The translations under genes and the position numbers were made by a program. A stretch of 64,000 nt of DNA, from contig NZ_JAKJSO010000018.1 of assembly GCF_050337045.1 (NCBI RefSeq), forward strand, positions 62,001-126,000, in the 5' to 3' direction. Positions within the stretch are counted from its first letter, which is position 1. Every line of letters begins with the position of its first letter. Of this stretch, positions 1-9,471 are shown piece by piece. This DNA comes from Photobacterium kagoshimensis (GTDB lineage Bacteria > Pseudomonadota > Gammaproteobacteria > Enterobacterales > Vibrionaceae). The notes under the pieces were generated by a model, which was not told the origin of the DNA, made no database searches, and saw nothing but the letters and a program-made list of their open reading frames with translations.

Positions 1-694
1 GTTAGTACCTGAATTTCTCTCGGGATATAGCGCAGCCCTACTTTCGGCAGGTTGGGTAACCATCAAGCTGTCATTGGTTAGCGTACTCGTCGGCTTGGTA
101 TTAGCAGTCATGTTTGCAGGTGGTGAAATGTCTCGCCACCGCTTTATCGCTTGGCCAACGACAGCCTTAGTAACGGTATTGCGCGGCTTACCTGAATTGT
201 TAGTAGTCTTGTTTATCTTTTTTGGCTCAACCCAAATCTTATTTTTACTGACAGATCAATATATTGAAGTCAGCCCTTTTATCTCTGGTGTTATCGCTTT
301 ATCGCTTATCTTTGCAGCTTATGCATCACAAACATTGCGTGGGGCATTAAAAGCAGTACCTGTAGGTCAACGTGAAGCTTACCGCGCATTAGGCATGCAC
401 CCGCTTCATGGTTTTATTCGGATTGTACTGCCGCAGGCAATACGCCACGCCTTACCCGGTTTGACCAACCAATGGCTCGTGTTACTCAAAGATACAGCAC
501 TGGTTTCTTTGATCGGTGTAACTGATCTGTTGAAACAAGCGCAATTAACTTCTGCCGCCACACACGAAAGTTTTACTTGGTATGCCGCTGCCGCTGCCAT
601 TTATCTTATCATCACGTTAATCACACAACGTGTCGTTAAACAATTAGACAATAAATTTAGTGCACAGGGCTTTTCACAAGGAGTTAAAGCATGA
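1..694 (+). CDS. artQ: Arginine ABC transporter permease ArtQ (5' end outside window)
   Basis: Inner-membrane permease of the arginine importer; it pairs with ArtM and docks on the ATPase ArtP. The frame is open from the left edge (codons in phase from base 2), so the true start is upstream; the TTG at 74 is internal. Seen: several hydrophobic helices, the cytoplasmic coupling loop (EAYRALGM) that contacts the ATPase, and the C-terminal signature NQWLVLLKDTALVSLI, which I recognise from E. coli ArtQ. The stop codon overlaps the artM start by four bases (ATGA), so the two are translationally coupled. The binding protein and artP are not in the window and presumably lie to the left. HisQ or another basic amino acid permease is the main alternative, but the ArtQ resemblance is strong along the whole length. 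Confidence 0.9.
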   Translation, partial: LVPEFLSGYSAALLSAGWVTIKLSLVSVLVGLVLAVMFAGGEMSRHRFIAWPTTALVTVLRGLPELLVVLFIFFGSTQILFLLTDQYIEVSPFISGVIALSLIFAAYASQTLRGALKAVPVGQREAYRALGMHPLHGFIRIVLPQAIRHALPGLTNQWLVLLKDTALVSLIGVTDLLKQAQLTSAATHESFTWYAAAAAIYLIITLITQRVVKQLDNKFSAQGFSQGVKA

Positions 695-1359
695 ATGAAC
701 AACACATGTGGCAACTCGCAGATGGGTTATTAACCAGTCTTGAACTAACGGCCGTGTCTTTAGTCGTGGGTTGCCTTTTGGCTATTTTGATGACCATCAC
801 ACTCATTGCTAGAACACCCGTAGTGCATTGGATAAGTCGCGCTATTATTACCCTGTTCACAGGTACGCCTCTACTGGTACAAATATTCTTGATCTATTAC
901 GGTCCAGGTCAATTTGATGCTATCCGTGAAAGCATTGCATGGCACTGGTTAAGCCAACCATGGTTTTGCGCCATGTTAGCCCTAGCTTTAAATACTGCCG
1001 CCTATAGTACCCAACTTTTCCATGGCGCCTTTAAAGCGATTCCTCACGGGCAGTGGGAAGCATGCAAAGCACTAGGAATGGAGAAGCTCGCGACACTCGG
1101 TGTGCTCTTACCCTACGCAATCCGCCGTGCTATTCCAGCCTACTCCAACGAAGTGATCTTGGTTTTTAAGGGCACATCACTGGCAAGTACTATTACCATC
1201 ATGGATCTCATGGGCTATGCGCAGCGTATTAATGCTCAAACTTATGATACTTTGACCGTGTTTGGTTTAGCGGGAGCATTTTATTTAACCGTTAATGGCA
1301 TTTTAACGCTTATTTTCCGCCAAGTAGAAAAGCGTGCCCTCGCTTTTGAAACGGCATAA
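691..1359 (+). CDS. artM: Arginine ABC transporter permease ArtM
   Basis: Second inner-membrane permease of the arginine importer, 222 residues, the usual ArtM length. Seen: the segment LFTGTPLLVQIFLIYYGPGQ, a clear ArtM hallmark, the coupling loop WEACKALGM facing the ATPase, and a C terminus ending in a basic segment. The start ATG overlaps the artQ stop (ATGA at 691-694) and has GGAG about seven bases upstream inside artQ. It is the last gene of the art operon here; the following 350 bases contain only weak inverted repeats and a pyrimidine-rich stretch, so where transcription stops is not obvious. Confidence 0.92.
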   Translation: MNEQHMWQLADGLLTSLELTAVSLVVGCLLAILMTITLIARTPVVHWISRAIITLFTGTPLLVQIFLIYYGPGQFDAIRESIAWHWLSQPWFCAMLALALNTAAYSTQLFHGAFKAIPHGQWEACKALGMEKLATLGVLLPYAIRRAIPAYSNEVILVFKGTSLASTITIMDLMGYAQRINAQTYDTLTVFGLAGAFYLTVNGILTLIFRQVEKRALAFETA

Positions 1360-1711
1360 AACCATTACCGTAAACTGCTATTTTTAGCGCTTTAGCCTGA
1401 GCAGCATCCATTGGGTGCTCGCTCAATCATTTAGAGCTTTCACCCTAGCCCTTCCCATCTCTATTCTCTTATCTATCCCCCCTAAAAAAACGTCATTTAA
1501 AACACCTTTCTAATCGATTTTATTATTACATTTCATTCTATTAGTAACACAAGCTGTCTTTTTCATGACCTTGCTCGCATTTACATACCCTCGTGGGATA
1601 ACAAAGAATCCCTACATCACATAAATACATATCAGCACACATTTATATGAAACCAATATCACCAAATGTCTATAATCAATAAAGCTTTAGTATTTTTTTC
1701 ATGGACGATAT
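1360..1711. promoter_or_regulatory. Intergenic region with candidate -10 box for the GGDEF/EAL gene
   Basis: About 350 bases without a gene. A perfect TATAAT at 1671-1676 sits 35 bases before the start codon of the next gene, but the hexamer 17 bases upstream (TGAAAC) is a poor -35, so an activator may be needed. Bases 1430-1485 are C/T-rich on this strand. No convincing artM terminator; the imperfect repeat around 1399-1425 is weak. Confidence 0.4.
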
Positions 1712-4700
1712 ATGAAAGCAGCCTTATTACGCTTTTTAGCACTACTACTGCCGTTACTCATCATCACCACAACGATCACTTTGTATATCTATAACGAAGA
1801 CATACAGCAGCTTGAACAAGGGATCAAAGACAGAGAGTTAGGCAGACAGCAATCCTCAATGCAGATGACACAACTGCACTTTAGCCCTATTGTGAGCGAT
1901 TTGCAGCTGTTAGCGCTTAAAGTAAAAGATCTAAACATAAGCAGTACGCTTTCTTCTGATGAAAAACACATCATTACCGAAGACTTTAAACGCATTATCG
2001 CTACCCGCGATTTCTACGACCAAGTTCGCCTACTTGACAGTAATGGGCAGGAAATTATTCGCGTCAATAACCATAATGGTGAAGCGGTCGTATTACCTGA
2101 CTCTGAGCTGCAAGACAAAAGTAGCCGTCCATATGTTCAAAAAGCGTTAAAATCACCACCTGATAGCTTATACACTTCACAATTTGATTTAAATATCGAA
2201 AATGGTCGTATCGAATTACCCAAAAAACCCACACTGCGCTTCATTACCCGTATAGCTATTAATGGTAACGACTGGTTAGTTTCTCTTAATTATTTAGGCA
2301 TGACATACCTGTCACACCTTAATAAAGAGTACAGCTGGAAAAATAGTGATCGCTGGCTAGTTAATGGCAACGGAAATTGGCTACTCGGGCCTGACGAGTC
2401 AAGTTCATGGCTGTTTATGGACAATGTAAACGCCGAGAACGACTTTAATGCTCAGTATCCCGTGGTTTGGGAAAGTATTCTGGAGCACCAACATGGTCAG
2501 GTAACTGTTAACGGTTTCCTCTACACCTACTCACGCTTGTTTGCTGATGAGACACCCAAAAGCAAAGAGCTATATACGCTGCCTTTCGGCGGAACAGATT
2601 TACCATGGACTATTATTTCGAAAATAAATCTTAACGATGCCGTCACCGCCATTTCATTTACGCCAGATAGGATCATTAAATTTGCCTTATCAGGCGCACT
2701 CATTGTTGCATTGCTTTCTGGTTGTTTAGTGATGGCTTGGCATTTATCGCGTCGTCTACAACAAGAAACAGTGCTAAAACAACGTTCTGAAGATCTCGCC
2801 CATCAATATGAAACCTTAGTTAAAACAACACCAAATGGATTAATAACACTCGATTATGAGCAACGAATTACTAAAATGAATCCCGCCGCTGCACAAATAC
2901 TTCAAGTCATCAGTGACGATGTTATCGGTAAGCCAATTAACAAACTGAAATTAGGTGTGCGTGCACGTAGACAAATCAATGAGCTTATAGAGAGCATTAA
3001 ACAATCGGCTGAAATGGGCAGCCTCGCTCCAGTAAAGTCGCAAGTTAAACTTTCAGCAACACGTAGACAGTATTTAGAAATAGTCGGGGTTGAAACGCAG
3101 TACAGCAATAGTAAGGAGATACTGCTAACTATTCGTGATGTGACTTCTTGGGTGAAACGAGAATTAAAACTCAAAAGCCTTTCTAGAGCCTTAGAACAAA
3201 GTAACGACACAGTATTAATCACTGACTGTCGCGGCATTATTGAATATGTTAACCATTCCTTCGAAGAGCTATCGGGCCTGAAAGCCAAAGAACTGATTGG
3301 GTCACAATCAGAACCTTTAATGAAGAATACGCTTGGCTCATTACACGATGTGCGTAGCATTCAGAATCAGCTAAAAACAGGCCAAACGGTTCACCGTATT
3401 GTAGCGCGTGAACGAGGTGACAATACATTCTATGAAGAGAAAACCATATCGCCAATACGAAATGAACGCGGGAAAATCAGTCATTATATTTCAACAGGTA
3501 AAGACATTACTGAGCGAGTGTTATTTGAAAGCCAACTCCATAAGCTCGCACACTACGACGCACTAACAAGCTTACCAAATAGAACACTCTTCTATCAGCA
3601 GCTTGAAACAGCAGAGCAACAAGCCAAGCTCACTGACGCGCCGCTTGCACTGCTAAATATCGATTTAGACCTCTTTAAACAGGTCAATGATTCGCTAGGT
3701 TATGATTTAAGCGATCAAGTTTTAATCATTGTGGCAAAACGCATCCGTAGTACATTACGTGATAACGATATTCTCGCGAGACTTGATGGGGATGAATTTT
3801 CTATTTTAATGAAATCGCATGTCACGCCAGAAAATATCACCCAACTTGCAGGCCGATTACTTAGCACAATAAGTAGCTTAATTTCAATTAACAGCCAAGA
3901 ATTATGGCTAAGTGCAAGTATTGGTATTGCTATGTACCCAGAAGACGCACAAAGCCATGACGCTTTAGTAAAAAGTGCCGATATCGCCTTATCCCGTGCC
4001 AAGCACGATGGTCGAAATCAAGCAAAATTCTTCACGCAGCAAATGGCGGTCGATACCAATAAACTACTTTCTTTAGAAGGTGAACTTCGCCGAACCCTAG
4101 GCACGTCACGCTACACTCTATTTTATCAACCTAAAGTCTCTGCGGGTAATCACCAACTATGTGGTATTGAAGCGCTTCTTCGATGGACTGATGACGCAGG
4201 GAAGATCCAGCCACCTAATGAAGTGATCCCGATCCTAGAAAGCTCAGGTCTTATCATTGATGTCGGCGAACAGCTAATATACGAATCGTGTAAACAGCTT
4301 AAACAATGGCAATCACAGGGCCATTATTTTAACTACGCGTTAAATATCTCTGCGCGCCAATTACTCAACTCCAATATTGTCGACACTATGCATAAAGCGA
4401 TTACTGAGTCTGGCTGCGATCCTCACTACTTAGAGATAGAAATAACCGAAAGCGTCGTCATGTCCGATGTACGTGCAGCCTTTGACAAATTAGTAAAATT
4501 AGAAGCGCTAGGAGTGCGTATTGCGATTGATGACTTTGGAACTGGCTATTCTTCACTTGCTTACCTCAGCCGCTTCCCGATCCATATCCTCAAGGTTGAT
4601 CGTGAATTCGTGAAAGAGCTCCCCATGAATAAGGACAGCATCACCATTACCCGATCTATCATTGAGCTGGCTCATAACTTAAATATTGATGTTGTTGCTG

Positions 4701-4852
4701 AAGGCGTCGAGAACATTGACCAAGTTAAGTTCCTCGAAACCATCGGCGTTGAAGAATTCCAAGGGTTCTACTTTGGCAGACCTATGCCATTAGCCGATTT
4801 TGAGCGAACCTGTCTAAATGTGCCACAAAAGGAAGATAGCACCATTAGTTAG
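1712..4852 (+). CDS. Membrane PAS-PAS-GGDEF-EAL cyclic-di-GMP protein
   Basis: Signalling protein acting on the second messenger c-di-GMP, 1046 residues. Seen in order: N-terminal transmembrane helix (about 7-27), a periplasmic sensor region of about 300 residues of Cache/CHASE type, a second membrane helix (about 321-345), PAS domains near 360-480 and 490-605, GGDEF domain (about 608-770) and EAL domain (about 790-1035). The GGDEF site reads D692-G-D-E-F, so the first glycine is aspartate. The EAL site looks intact: E820-A-L, ITES, D940-D-F-G-T-G and EGVE are all present. Inference: mainly a phosphodiesterase, with the GGDEF part weak or regulatory. The start ATG at 1712 gives a proper membrane anchor. 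It stands alone, followed at 76 bases by a small unknown gene. Confidence 0.93.
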   Translation: MKAALLRFLALLLPLLIITTTITLYIYNEDIQQLEQGIKDRELGRQQSSMQMTQLHFSPIVSDLQLLALKVKDLNISSTLSSDEKHIITEDFKRIIATRDFYDQVRLLDSNGQEIIRVNNHNGEAVVLPDSELQDKSSRPYVQKALKSPPDSLYTSQFDLNIENGRIELPKKPTLRFITRIAINGNDWLVSLNYLGMTYLSHLNKEYSWKNSDRWLVNGNGNWLLGPDESSSWLFMDNVNAENDFNAQYPVVWESILEHQHGQVTVNGFLYTYSRLFADETPKSKELYTLPFGGTDLPWTIISKINLNDAVTAISFTPDRIIKFALSGALIVALLSGCLVMAWHLSRRLQQETVLKQRSEDLAHQYETLVKTTPNGLITLDYEQRITKMNPAAAQILQVISDDVIGKPINKLKLGVRARRQINELIESIKQSAEMGSLAPVKSQVKLSATRRQYLEIVGVETQYSNSKEILLTIRDVTSWVKRELKLKSLSRALEQSNDTVLITDCRGIIEYVNHSFEELSGLKAKELIGSQSEPLMKNTLGSLHDVRSIQNQLKTGQTVHRIVARERGDNTFYEEKTISPIRNERGKISHYISTGKDITERVLFESQLHKLAHYDALTSLPNRTLFYQQLETAEQQAKLTDAPLALLNIDLDLFKQVNDSLGYDLSDQVLIIVAKRIRSTLRDNDILARLDGDEFSILMKSHVTPENITQLAGRLLSTISSLISINSQELWLSASIGIAMYPEDAQSHDALVKSADIALSRAKHDGRNQAKFFTQQMAVDTNKLLSLEGELRRTLGTSRYTLFYQPKVSAGNHQLCGIEALLRWTDDAGKIQPPNEVIPILESSGLIIDVGEQLIYESCKQLKQWQSQGHYFNYALNISARQLLNSNIVDTMHKAITESGCDPHYLEIEITESVVMSDVRAAFDKLVKLEALGVRIAIDDFGTGYSSLAYLSRFPIHILKVDREFVKELPMNKDSITITRSIIELAHNLNIDVVAEGVENIDQVKFLETIGVEEFQGFYFGRPMPLADFERTCLNVPQKEDSTIS

Positions 4853-4928
4853 CGACATAACCTAGAGGTTCAACAAAAAAACGATTAAGATAAAAGTGTC
4901 AACGATTAACCGGCATTCTGGGATACCT

Positions 4929-5273
4929 ATGAGCTTTAGCGATTATTTAGATGACTTTATTAAGCAGCGTGACCAAAAAGGCACTGCGGCCCCCTCTTCT
5001 AACCGCGCTGCTTTTCGTCAACAACAAACAGTTGCAGACGCAACAAGCCAGAGTATTGCGCGAGAAGCGCTGGCCAAGTCACAAGAAGATGCATTCACAC
5101 GTTCTTCAATCGAAACAAAAGAAGACCATTACCGTGTGAACGGTCGCTGTGTGACGCAGAATGAAGCTCAAGCGATTGCACAATTACGCGTTCAACCAAC
5201 GCCTGTAAACACAAATCGCATTGCTTACATTCAGCAACTTCGAAAAGAGTTGCACTTAAAAAAACGCAGTTAG
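4929..5273 (+). CDS. Small conserved-looking protein of unknown function
   Basis: I do not recognise this 114-residue protein. It has no signal peptide or membrane segment, is rich in Gln, Ala, Arg and charged residues, looks helical, and ends in a basic tail (HLKKRS). A likely start is the ATG at 4929, preceded by GGGA at a good distance; a GTG at 4896 in the same frame would add 11 residues and cannot be excluded. It follows the GGDEF/EAL gene by 76 bases on the same strand and is followed by a strong terminator, so it may be cotranscribed with it. No function is assigned. Confidence 0.7.
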   Translation: MSFSDYLDDFIKQRDQKGTAAPSSNRAAFRQQQTVADATSQSIAREALAKSQEDAFTRSSIETKEDHYRVNGRCVTQNEAQAIAQLRVQPTPVNTNRIAYIQQLRKELHLKKRS

Positions 5274-5303
5274 TGCTCTAGCTATTGTTTTTATAAAGCC
5301 TAT

Positions 5304-5332
5304 AAAAAGCCACGTACGTCGTGGCTTTTTTG
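5304..5332 (+). terminator. Rho-independent terminator
   Basis: Stem AAGCCACG/CGTGGCTT with a short loop followed by six T residues, 30 bases after the small gene. Confidence 0.9.
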
Positions 5333-6020
5333 TACTCTCAATTTCACCTTCATAACTAAGCGATTTCCTCTTCTTATTTGCTATTAATGACGGACAAAAT
5401 GCAATCGTTTGCTCTGACTAAAAATTAGCATTTTGCTGCTAAATGAATCCTTCATTATTTTTATTCACTACCAGTCATTGTTCACTTAATAATCTATTTA
5501 TGCCTGGTTTGAAACTTATAAAAGGGCGAAATAGAAATAGTTGAAAAAAATATTAAAGAAAAAAACAATAAAACCACGTTTTTTATATTCAATGATGATT
5601 CATATTTGTTGCACTTGTTACAATAAAGCTAAATTTATTAACGCTGAGATTAATTAGCTGAATTGCAGGTTAAGAGATTATCGATAAAATAAAGCCCGCA
5701 ATTAACTGCGTAACCAACCAAAAACCTAAACCATTGAAAGTAAAGAGGTATATTATATCTGTATATATTCCAGCACTGGTCTTGGGAAAATACATTTAAG
5801 AATACGCAATATAGAGCTTATTACGAGTTAGATAATTGAAACGGCAACTGCTTTCTACAAAACACCTAAGTTAATAGTGAATAAATCGCTGCAAGTTTAC
5901 TGCATTTTTTTACATAAACACGGTGACTGCTACACTAATAATGACCATTAGGCAAGATAGGCAGGGTCACTTTTTGCCGCTAAAATTGGTCCTTAAGAAA
6001 AGTATGACAAAGAAAACATT
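5333..6020. promoter_or_regulatory. Long AT-rich leader region of gltS with candidate promoter
   Basis: Nearly 690 bases without a convincing gene. Contains an 8-base inverted repeat, CAAAATGC at 5395-5402 and GCATTTTG at 5428-5435. A candidate sigma-70 promoter lies at 5909-5936 (TTTACA, 16-base spacer, TACACT), about 85 bases before the gltS start. Nothing else recognisable. Confidence 0.35.
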
Positions 6021-7244
6021 ATGAACTCACTTATTCAAATAAATGAGCTTGAATCAATGCTCATTGCGATTATCGTGCTTTTTCTCGGCTACTTTATAAA
6101 TAGCAAAGTAAAGGTTCTACGCAAATATAATATCCCTGAACCAATCGTAGGTGGCTTAATCGTTGCTATCTTCGTTGCTATTATGCATGCACAAGGTGTC
6201 GATATCGCTTTTAAAGTTCCTTTGAAAGACACATTAATGCAGATGTTCTTTGCAACCGTTGGCTTAGCAGCAAGCTTCAAACTTCTTGCGCAAGGCGGTT
6301 CACGTGTATTTCTGTTTCTTGCATTAGCAACAGCATTCATCATCATCCAAAATGGTGTGGGTGTTGGTTTAAGTTCGCTATTAGGCTTAGACCCACTATT
6401 AGGTCTTATTGTTGGCTCCATCACGTTATCTGGTGGTCACGGCACGGGCGCAGCATGGTCACAAACATTTGCTAGTGAATATGGTCTCCATACATTAGAG
6501 CTGTCTATGGCTTCTGCGACATTTGGCTTGATCATGGGTGGTATTATTGGCGGCCCAGTGGCCCAACGTCTGATCAATAAATTTAACCTAAAATCAGCGT
6601 TTGGTGATGGTCAGAAGCATCATATCGAACATCCAGATCTGGTGACTTACAGCGATAAAGAAGAAGACCGTATTACATCTAAAAATACGATTGAAGTACT
6701 CTTTATCTTACTGATCTGTGTTGCAGGTGCTTCACATGTCAAAGATCTGGTCGATAGTTTTGGTATTAACTGGCTACGTATCCCTGACTTTGTGTACGCC
6801 CTCTTTATTGGCGTATTCATTACTAACGTTTGTGAAGGTACTAAAGTCTATAAAGTAAACCGAGAAACTGTTGATGCCCTTGGTACGATCTCGCTCTCCC
6901 TATTCCTTGCGATGGCACTAATGAGCCTACAGCTATGGGAATTAATGGAGTTAGCACTGCCTATGCTTATTATCCTGGCAGTACAAACACTGTTCTTAGG
7001 CCTATTCGCATACTTTGTGACATTCCGTGTAATGGGTTCAAGCTACGATGCTGCGATTATCGCAGGCGGTCATTGTGGTTTTGGCATGGGGGCGACACCA
7101 ACAGCAGTGATGAACATGGGATCATTAGTATCGCGTAACGGTCCATCACCTCAAGCCTTTATGGTTGTACCTATTGTCGGTGCCTTCTTTATTGATATTG
7201 CCAACCTGGTTGTCTTACAAGGCTATATCAGCTTTATTCAATAA
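6021..7244 (+). CDS. gltS: Sodium/glutamate symporter GltS
   Basis: Inner-membrane Na+-coupled L-glutamate uptake carrier, 407 residues, the usual family length. Seen: about ten hydrophobic helices in two inverted halves, with the paired glycine-rich signature loops of the family, GGHGTGAAW in the first half and GGHCGFGMGATPTAVMNM in the second, and the N-terminal segment YNIPEPIVGGL typical of GltS. The Shine-Dalgarno is poor (purine-rich AAGAAAA). It is a single-gene unit, preceded by a long AT-rich leader and followed by a strong terminator. Function is confident from the signature loops. Confidence 0.95.
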   Translation: MNSLIQINELESMLIAIIVLFLGYFINSKVKVLRKYNIPEPIVGGLIVAIFVAIMHAQGVDIAFKVPLKDTLMQMFFATVGLAASFKLLAQGGSRVFLFLALATAFIIIQNGVGVGLSSLLGLDPLLGLIVGSITLSGGHGTGAAWSQTFASEYGLHTLELSMASATFGLIMGGIIGGPVAQRLINKFNLKSAFGDGQKHHIEHPDLVTYSDKEEDRITSKNTIEVLFILLICVAGASHVKDLVDSFGINWLRIPDFVYALFIGVFITNVCEGTKVYKVNRETVDALGTISLSLFLAMALMSLQLWELMELALPMLIILAVQTLFLGLFAYFVTFRVMGSSYDAAIIAGGHCGFGMGATPTAVMNMGSLVSRNGPSPQAFMVVPIVGAFFIDIANLVVLQGYISFIQ

Positions 7245-7269
7245 AAGTTAGTCATTCACTTTGTTGCTA

Positions 7270-7300
7270 AAAGCGTGCCTTTTATAAGGCGCGCTTTTTT
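7270..7300 (+). terminator. Rho-independent terminator of gltS
   Basis: Stem AAGCGTGCCTT/AAGGCGCGCTT with one wobble pair, then six T residues. Confidence 0.9.
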
Positions 7301-7537
7301 GTATCTGTACATTTTGGCTACTGACGCATGCTAACGTTACTGCCAAACATGATGTTTGCAGCTATGCTTATATATGTTCACAGGGGTGCGTTTAAACAAA
7401 GCGATGTCAATAATAAACATAGTTATAGTTATACCTATCAGGCACGTAAGTGTTCGGGTTATTGCATAGCGAAAATGCCCCGCGACTTATGAGATTGGTA
7501 TAACCTTCCCGATAGTATGTTTTACGGAGTAGCGATA

Positions 7538-7783
7538 ATGTTAGATGATAATCACGCTCTTGCGATCGAGTTCCCTGAACATCAAAATACAATCCACCAA
7601 CTTAAAATGGCCAATGCTAATTTCAAATCGATGACTGACAGGTACCACAAATTAGACCATGCAATAAGAGGGTTAGAAAACCAAAACCTCCCTATTGGGG
7701 ATACCAGCTTTAGTCAAATGAAGCTCGAGAGAGCACAGTTAAAAGATCAAATATTTCAAATCATTGGCCAAGCAGGGAAATAG
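7538..7783 (+). CDS. DUF465 (YdcH-like) small coiled-coil protein
   Basis: Protein of 81 residues matching the DUF465/YdcH pattern: an N-terminal FPEHQNTIHQLK segment, KLDHAIRGLE in the middle and a lysine/glutamate-rich LERAQLKDQIF helix near the end. It looks cytoplasmic and helical; members of this family have no firmly known role. The ATG at 7538 is chosen because ACGGAG lies about ten bases upstream; an in-frame ATG at 7517 would add MFYGVAI, which family members lack. Single gene, ended by a hairpin at 7892. Confidence 0.85.
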   Translation: MLDDNHALAIEFPEHQNTIHQLKMANANFKSMTDRYHKLDHAIRGLENQNLPIGDTSFSQMKLERAQLKDQIFQIIGQAGK

Positions 7784-7891
7784 TAGAAACGGAATACAGA
7801 GGCAAGATGCTTCGGCTTAAACAATTTTAACTTTAGTTGTAACATTATATTTTGATGAAACGGGCTAATAACACAGGATCGAATCAACATT

Positions 7892-7926
7892 GCCAGCTAA
7901 CCATTTACGCTAGTTGGCTTTTTTTT
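7892..7926 (+). terminator. Rho-independent terminator
   Basis: Eight-pair stem GCCAGCTA/TAGTTGGC (one G-T wobble), 11-base loop, then a run of seven or more T residues; 110 bases after the DUF465 gene. Confidence 0.8.
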
Positions 7927-7961
7927 CAGTAAGACTCACCATCCCTACAATGAAGATAATA

Positions 7962-7973
7962 TTACAATTGTAA
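7962..7973. promoter_or_regulatory. Perfect 12-base palindrome upstream of the OFA carrier
   Basis: TTACAATTGTAA, perfectly palindromic, about 155 bases before the carrier start. The sequence TTGTAACATTGTAT overlapping it (7968-7981) recurs with one change at 7837-7850. It could be an operator; the cognate regulator is unknown. Confidence 0.35.
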
Positions 7974-8126
7974 CATTGTATGTATCTGTCACTTTTGCAC
8001 TTCTTTTATTGGTAGAATCCGCGCGCTTAAAACGAATATTCAACTTTTGTTGAAAATGGTTAATTTTTTTAGAGCTGTTTTGGATGCTTAACCTTAAGCC
8101 GTCCGTAGCGTGTATTGAGAGTAATA

Positions 8127-9359
8127 ATGAAAAAGTTTGATAGAGCTATGCAAATCCTAGTAGCAGGATTTTGCATTAACTTATGTATGGGTATTCTATA
8201 CGCGTGGAGTGTATTCAAAAAAGCCTTGGTTGTAGATTTAGGCTGGTCAAATGCTGATGCGTCTATGCCTTATACCGTTGCCATCATCACCTTTGCTCTA
8301 TCACTTTTAGTTGCTGGTATCTTGCAAGACCGCATGGGTCCACGTCGCGTTCTTATCATGGGCGCAGTAATGGTTGGCCTAGGTATGATTGCATCAAGCT
8401 TTGCAACAACCCCTCTTATGCTAGTGCTTACTTTCGGTGTGCTAACAGGTTGTGGTATCGGCTTTGGCTACGCATGTCTAAGTCCTGCTGCTATGAAGTG
8501 GTTCCACCCTTCTAAGAAAGGCCTTGTTAATGGTCTTATCGCTGCTGGTTTTGGTCTTGCGGCTGTTTACCTAGCTCCGCTAACCTCTTCACTGATCGCG
8601 CAATACGGCATCAACACTAGTTTCCTTATCCTAGGCTGTGCGGTTCTTATTATTGCAGTGCCACTAGCTTGTACAATTAACAACCCACCAGCAGGCTACA
8701 CGCCAGCACTTCCAGCAGGCCTTTCTGGCGATGCAGCGAAAGCAAGTAAGCCAGTAGATATCAACTGGCGTGGTATGCTTAAAACACCACAATTTTACTC
8801 TCTATGGTTGATGTACGCGCTAGCTTCTTCTGCTGGCCTAATGATCATCGGTAACATTACGTCTATTGCCTCTCTACAAGCTGATATTAGCGACGCCGCT
8901 TACCTGGTGGTAATCCTTGCTATCTTCAACTCTGGTGGCCGTGTTGCTGCAGGTATTCTTTCTGACAAAATCGGTGGCGTTAAAACTCTGATGCTTGCTT
9001 TCATTATGCAAGGCATCAACATGGTAATGTTCGTTACCTTCAAGAGCGACTTCACACTAATGATTGGTGCTGCTGTGGCAGGTGTGGGTTACGGTACGCT
9101 ACTCGCAGTATTCCCATCTATCATCGCTGATTTCTACGGCCTTAAGAACTATGGTGCTAACTACGGTGTACTTTACACCGCTTGGGGTATCAGTGGTTTC
9201 ATCGGTCCTGTACTTGCAGCTGTAGCAGTAGATACTACTGGTACTTACACAATGGCATACACCATCTGTGCAGCTATGGTCGGTGTGGCTATCTTCCTAT
9301 CGTTCATCACTAAACCAGTAGATGCTGAAGCGCTAGAGAAGAAACTGGCTAACGCATAA
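8127..9359 (+). CDS. MFS transporter of the oxalate/formate antiporter (OFA) family
   Basis: Twelve-helix inner-membrane carrier, 410 residues. Seen: the N-terminal segment NLCMGILYAWSVF typical of OFA members (E. coli YhjX group), the MFS loop 2-3 motif DRMGPRR, and two six-helix halves separated by a cytoplasmic linker (about 195-225). The true start is the ATG at 8127 with GAGAG just upstream; a TTG at 8115 is a less likely alternative. Substrate cannot be told from sequence: family members move small carboxylates such as oxalate, formate or pyruvate. It is a single-gene unit, and the strongly biased codon use (many CTA, GGT, GCT) suggests good expression. Confidence 0.88.
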   Translation: MKKFDRAMQILVAGFCINLCMGILYAWSVFKKALVVDLGWSNADASMPYTVAIITFALSLLVAGILQDRMGPRRVLIMGAVMVGLGMIASSFATTPLMLVLTFGVLTGCGIGFGYACLSPAAMKWFHPSKKGLVNGLIAAGFGLAAVYLAPLTSSLIAQYGINTSFLILGCAVLIIAVPLACTINNPPAGYTPALPAGLSGDAAKASKPVDINWRGMLKTPQFYSLWLMYALASSAGLMIIGNITSIASLQADISDAAYLVVILAIFNSGGRVAAGILSDKIGGVKTLMLAFIMQGINMVMFVTFKSDFTLMIGAAVAGVGYGTLLAVFPSIIADFYGLKNYGANYGVLYTAWGISGFIGPVLAAVAVDTTGTYTMAYTICAAMVGVAIFLSFITKPVDAEALEKKLANA

Positions 9360-9373
9360 TCTGATTACTCTGT

Positions 9374-9401
9374 GGCTACATAGTTATTTAATTATGTAGC
9401 T
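9374..9401. terminator. Additional hairpin after the OFA carrier
   Basis: GCTACATA...TATGTAGC, eight pairs with a ten-base AT-rich loop, no T run. Lies immediately before the stronger terminator at 9408. Confidence 0.4.
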
Positions 9402-9407
9402 AACAGT

Positions 9408-9447
9408 AAAAAAAAGCCCAAATACTATAAAGCATTTGGGCTTTTTT
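9408..9447. terminator. Bidirectional terminator between convergent genes
   Basis: Stem AAAAAGCCCAAAT.C/G.ATTTGGGCTTTTT flanked by A and T runs, so it serves both the OFA carrier (+) and the PAP2 gene (-). Confidence 0.92.
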
Positions 9448-9471
9448 AATCGCTACATTTAATAGCGTTGA

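Noticed and set aside
7407..7592. Minus-strand open frame overlapping the DUF465 start
   Set aside because: Antisense to a recognisable gene and without a ribosome site.
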